A stretch of DNA of 5,394 bases from Desulfobacterales bacterium (GTDB lineage: Bacteria > Desulfobacterota > DSM-4660 > Desulfatiglandales > B25-G16), in NCBI GenBank assembly GCA_013375335.1, contig JABXJZ010000112.1, forward strand, positions 1-5,394, read 5' to 3'. Shown here in pieces: positions 4,408 to 5,394 of this stretch; position 1 is the stretch's first letter; every line of letters begins with the position of its first letter. Made by a program: the position numbers and the translations under genes. Under the pieces are notes generated by a model, which saw only the letters and a list, made by a program, of their open reading frames with translations, searched no databases and was not told where the DNA came from.

Positions 4408-5394
4408 ATGGATAACGAAATGTTCGCAATTGTCCTTGATACCCTTAGGAAGGTCGAGAGAGAGAAACTGCCTCTTGAGACGAGGCTAGAGATGGATAAG
4501 AGGGGTGATTTTCCTGAGGAACTTATCCGTTTTATGCTCGGGCCTGATATTGGCCTCCACCTGATTTTTGTCCCATCAGAATACGGTGGCTTGGGGGCAA
4601 GCGCTGCGCAGATAGCGAGGATATCAGAGGAAATGGCTAAGATAGATATGGCTGTTGCTACCTCATTTCTGGCGATCTGCCTGGGGATGGATCCGATTAG
4701 GATAGGAGGAACGGAAGAGCAGAAGGAAAAATACATCCGGCGAATCGCAGATGAGGGACTCATTGTCGGCTATGGTGTAACCGAACCCGAGGCGGGTTCC
4801 AATGTCCAGGCACTCAAGACAAAGGCGGAAAGAGTGCTTGACGAAAAAGGCAATATCAAGGGCTACCGGATGAATGGGCAGAAGCAGTTTATTACCAATG
4901 GCGGAGTGGCAGACCTTTACACCATACTTGCTCATGCCCCTGAGGGACTCTCTTTTTTTATAGTTGAGAGGGGAACAAAGGGCCTGCTACCTGGAAAACA
5001 TGAGGATAAGCATGGGATCAGGGCGTCCGATACCGCACCTATAACACTTGAAGAATGCTATGTTCCAGCGGAGAATCTCGTGGGTGGTATTGAGGGAATG
5101 GGATTGAAACAGGCCAACAAGGTCTTTGGATATACGAGGCTTATGGTCGCCACCTTCGGGCTTGCAGCTGGGGCGTCTTCCTTAGAAAAGGCTATCTCCT
5201 ATGCGAAGGAAAGGGTACAGTTCGGAACTACCCTGGCGGAGAAGCAAGGTTACACCCACAAGCTTTTGGTCCCCAACGCGGTGAGGATTGAAGCGGCCAG
5301 GGCTTATATTGAAGAGGTAGCCTTGAGGATTGATTCAGGAGAAGAGGATTTGCATGTGGAGGGGTCTATTGCAAAGTATTTTGCCACCGAGGTT
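4408..5394 (+). CDS. Acyl-CoA dehydrogenase family protein, first 329 residues (3' partial)
   Basis: FAD-dependent enzyme expected to oxidise an acyl-CoA to the 2,3-enoyl-CoA, passing electrons to electron-transfer flavoprotein in the cytoplasm. The frame stays open from ATG 4408 to the right edge. The N-terminal helical domain (~1-120) includes VPSEYGGLGAS (55-65) and GTEEQKEKYI (101-110). The beta domain has the flavin/substrate segment GYGVTEPEAGSNV (121-133) and FITNGGVADLYTILA (161-175), then GIRASDTAPITLEECYVPAENLVG (203-226). The C-terminal helical domain begins near 240 and contains SYAKERVQFGTTLAEKQG (264-281), a standard family signature. The canonical C-terminal catalytic glutamate region lies beyond the window. 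The alternative position used by isovaleryl-CoA dehydrogenase corresponds to Thr243 in FGYTR, so the base is not there. Usual family length is about 380-410, so the end is missing. The substrate cannot be told from sequence. It is transcribed away from the CDP-alcohol transferase, so no pathway partner is visible. Confidence 0.95.
   Translation, partial: MDNEMFAIVLDTLRKVEREKLPLETRLEMDKRGDFPEELIRFMLGPDIGLHLIFVPSEYGGLGASAAQIARISEEMAKIDMAVATSFLAICLGMDPIRIGGTEEQKEKYIRRIADEGLIVGYGVTEPEAGSNVQALKTKAERVLDEKGNIKGYRMNGQKQFITNGGVADLYTILAHAPEGLSFFIVERGTKGLLPGKHEDKHGIRASDTAPITLEECYVPAENLVGGIEGMGLKQANKVFGYTRLMVATFGLAAGASSLEKAISYAKERVQFGTTLAEKQGYTHKLLVPNAVRIEAARAYIEEVALRIDSGEEDLHVEGSIAKYFATEV

Noticed and set aside
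4389..4935. Minus-strand open frames of 124 and 90 codons opposite the acyl-CoA dehydrogenase
   Set aside because: They are antisense shadows of a clear family member on the plus strand and show no domain features.

Overview
This window reads as an ordinary chromosomal segment from an anaerobic bacterium. A member of Desulfobacterota (former Deltaproteobacteria) is my best guess. That rests on the gene mix and protein style (AmmeMemoRadiSam-type Memo protein, PIP-synthase-like CDP-alcohol transferase, acyl-CoA dehydrogenase) and is inference, not proof. I see no mobile element, CRISPR array, rRNA or tRNA. Coding is dense, and no stretch longer than about 165 bases lacks a gene.

Layout from left to right. 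Bases 2-1054 (+) are the C-terminal part of a UvrD/Rep-type superfamily 1 DNA helicase, cut by the left edge, with helicase motifs IV, V and VI and a C-terminal clamp-binding-like pentapeptide QLPLF. Bases 1113-1418 (+) encode a 101-residue unrecognised protein with a five-cysteine zinc-ribbon-like centre. Bases 1428-2267 (-) encode a type I methionine aminopeptidase with a basic N-terminal extension, converging on the small gene with 9 bases between the stop codons. Bases 2268-2431 are a divergent intergenic region holding a perfect 8-bp inverted repeat and a doubtful 30-codon ORF. Bases 2432-3643 (+) encode a Memo-family protein (AmmeMemoRadiSam system protein B) preceded by a PqqD-like N-terminal domain. 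Bases 3676-4263 (-) encode a CDP-alcohol phosphatidyltransferase, convergent with the Memo gene. Bases 4264-4407 are a second divergent intergenic region. Bases 4408-5394 (+) are the first 329 codons of an acyl-CoA dehydrogenase, cut by the right edge.

The genes alternate in direction, so apart from the helicase and small zinc protein they probably do not form operons. They look like separate housekeeping or metabolic units: DNA repair, N-terminal protein maturation, an uncharacterised Memo-linked process, inositol-type or other phospholipid synthesis, and acyl-CoA oxidation. I do not see a convincing new multi-gene system. The most interesting points are the PqqD-like/Memo fusion, the clamp-motif tail on the helicase, the small cysteine protein beside it, and the basic extension of the methionine aminopeptidase.
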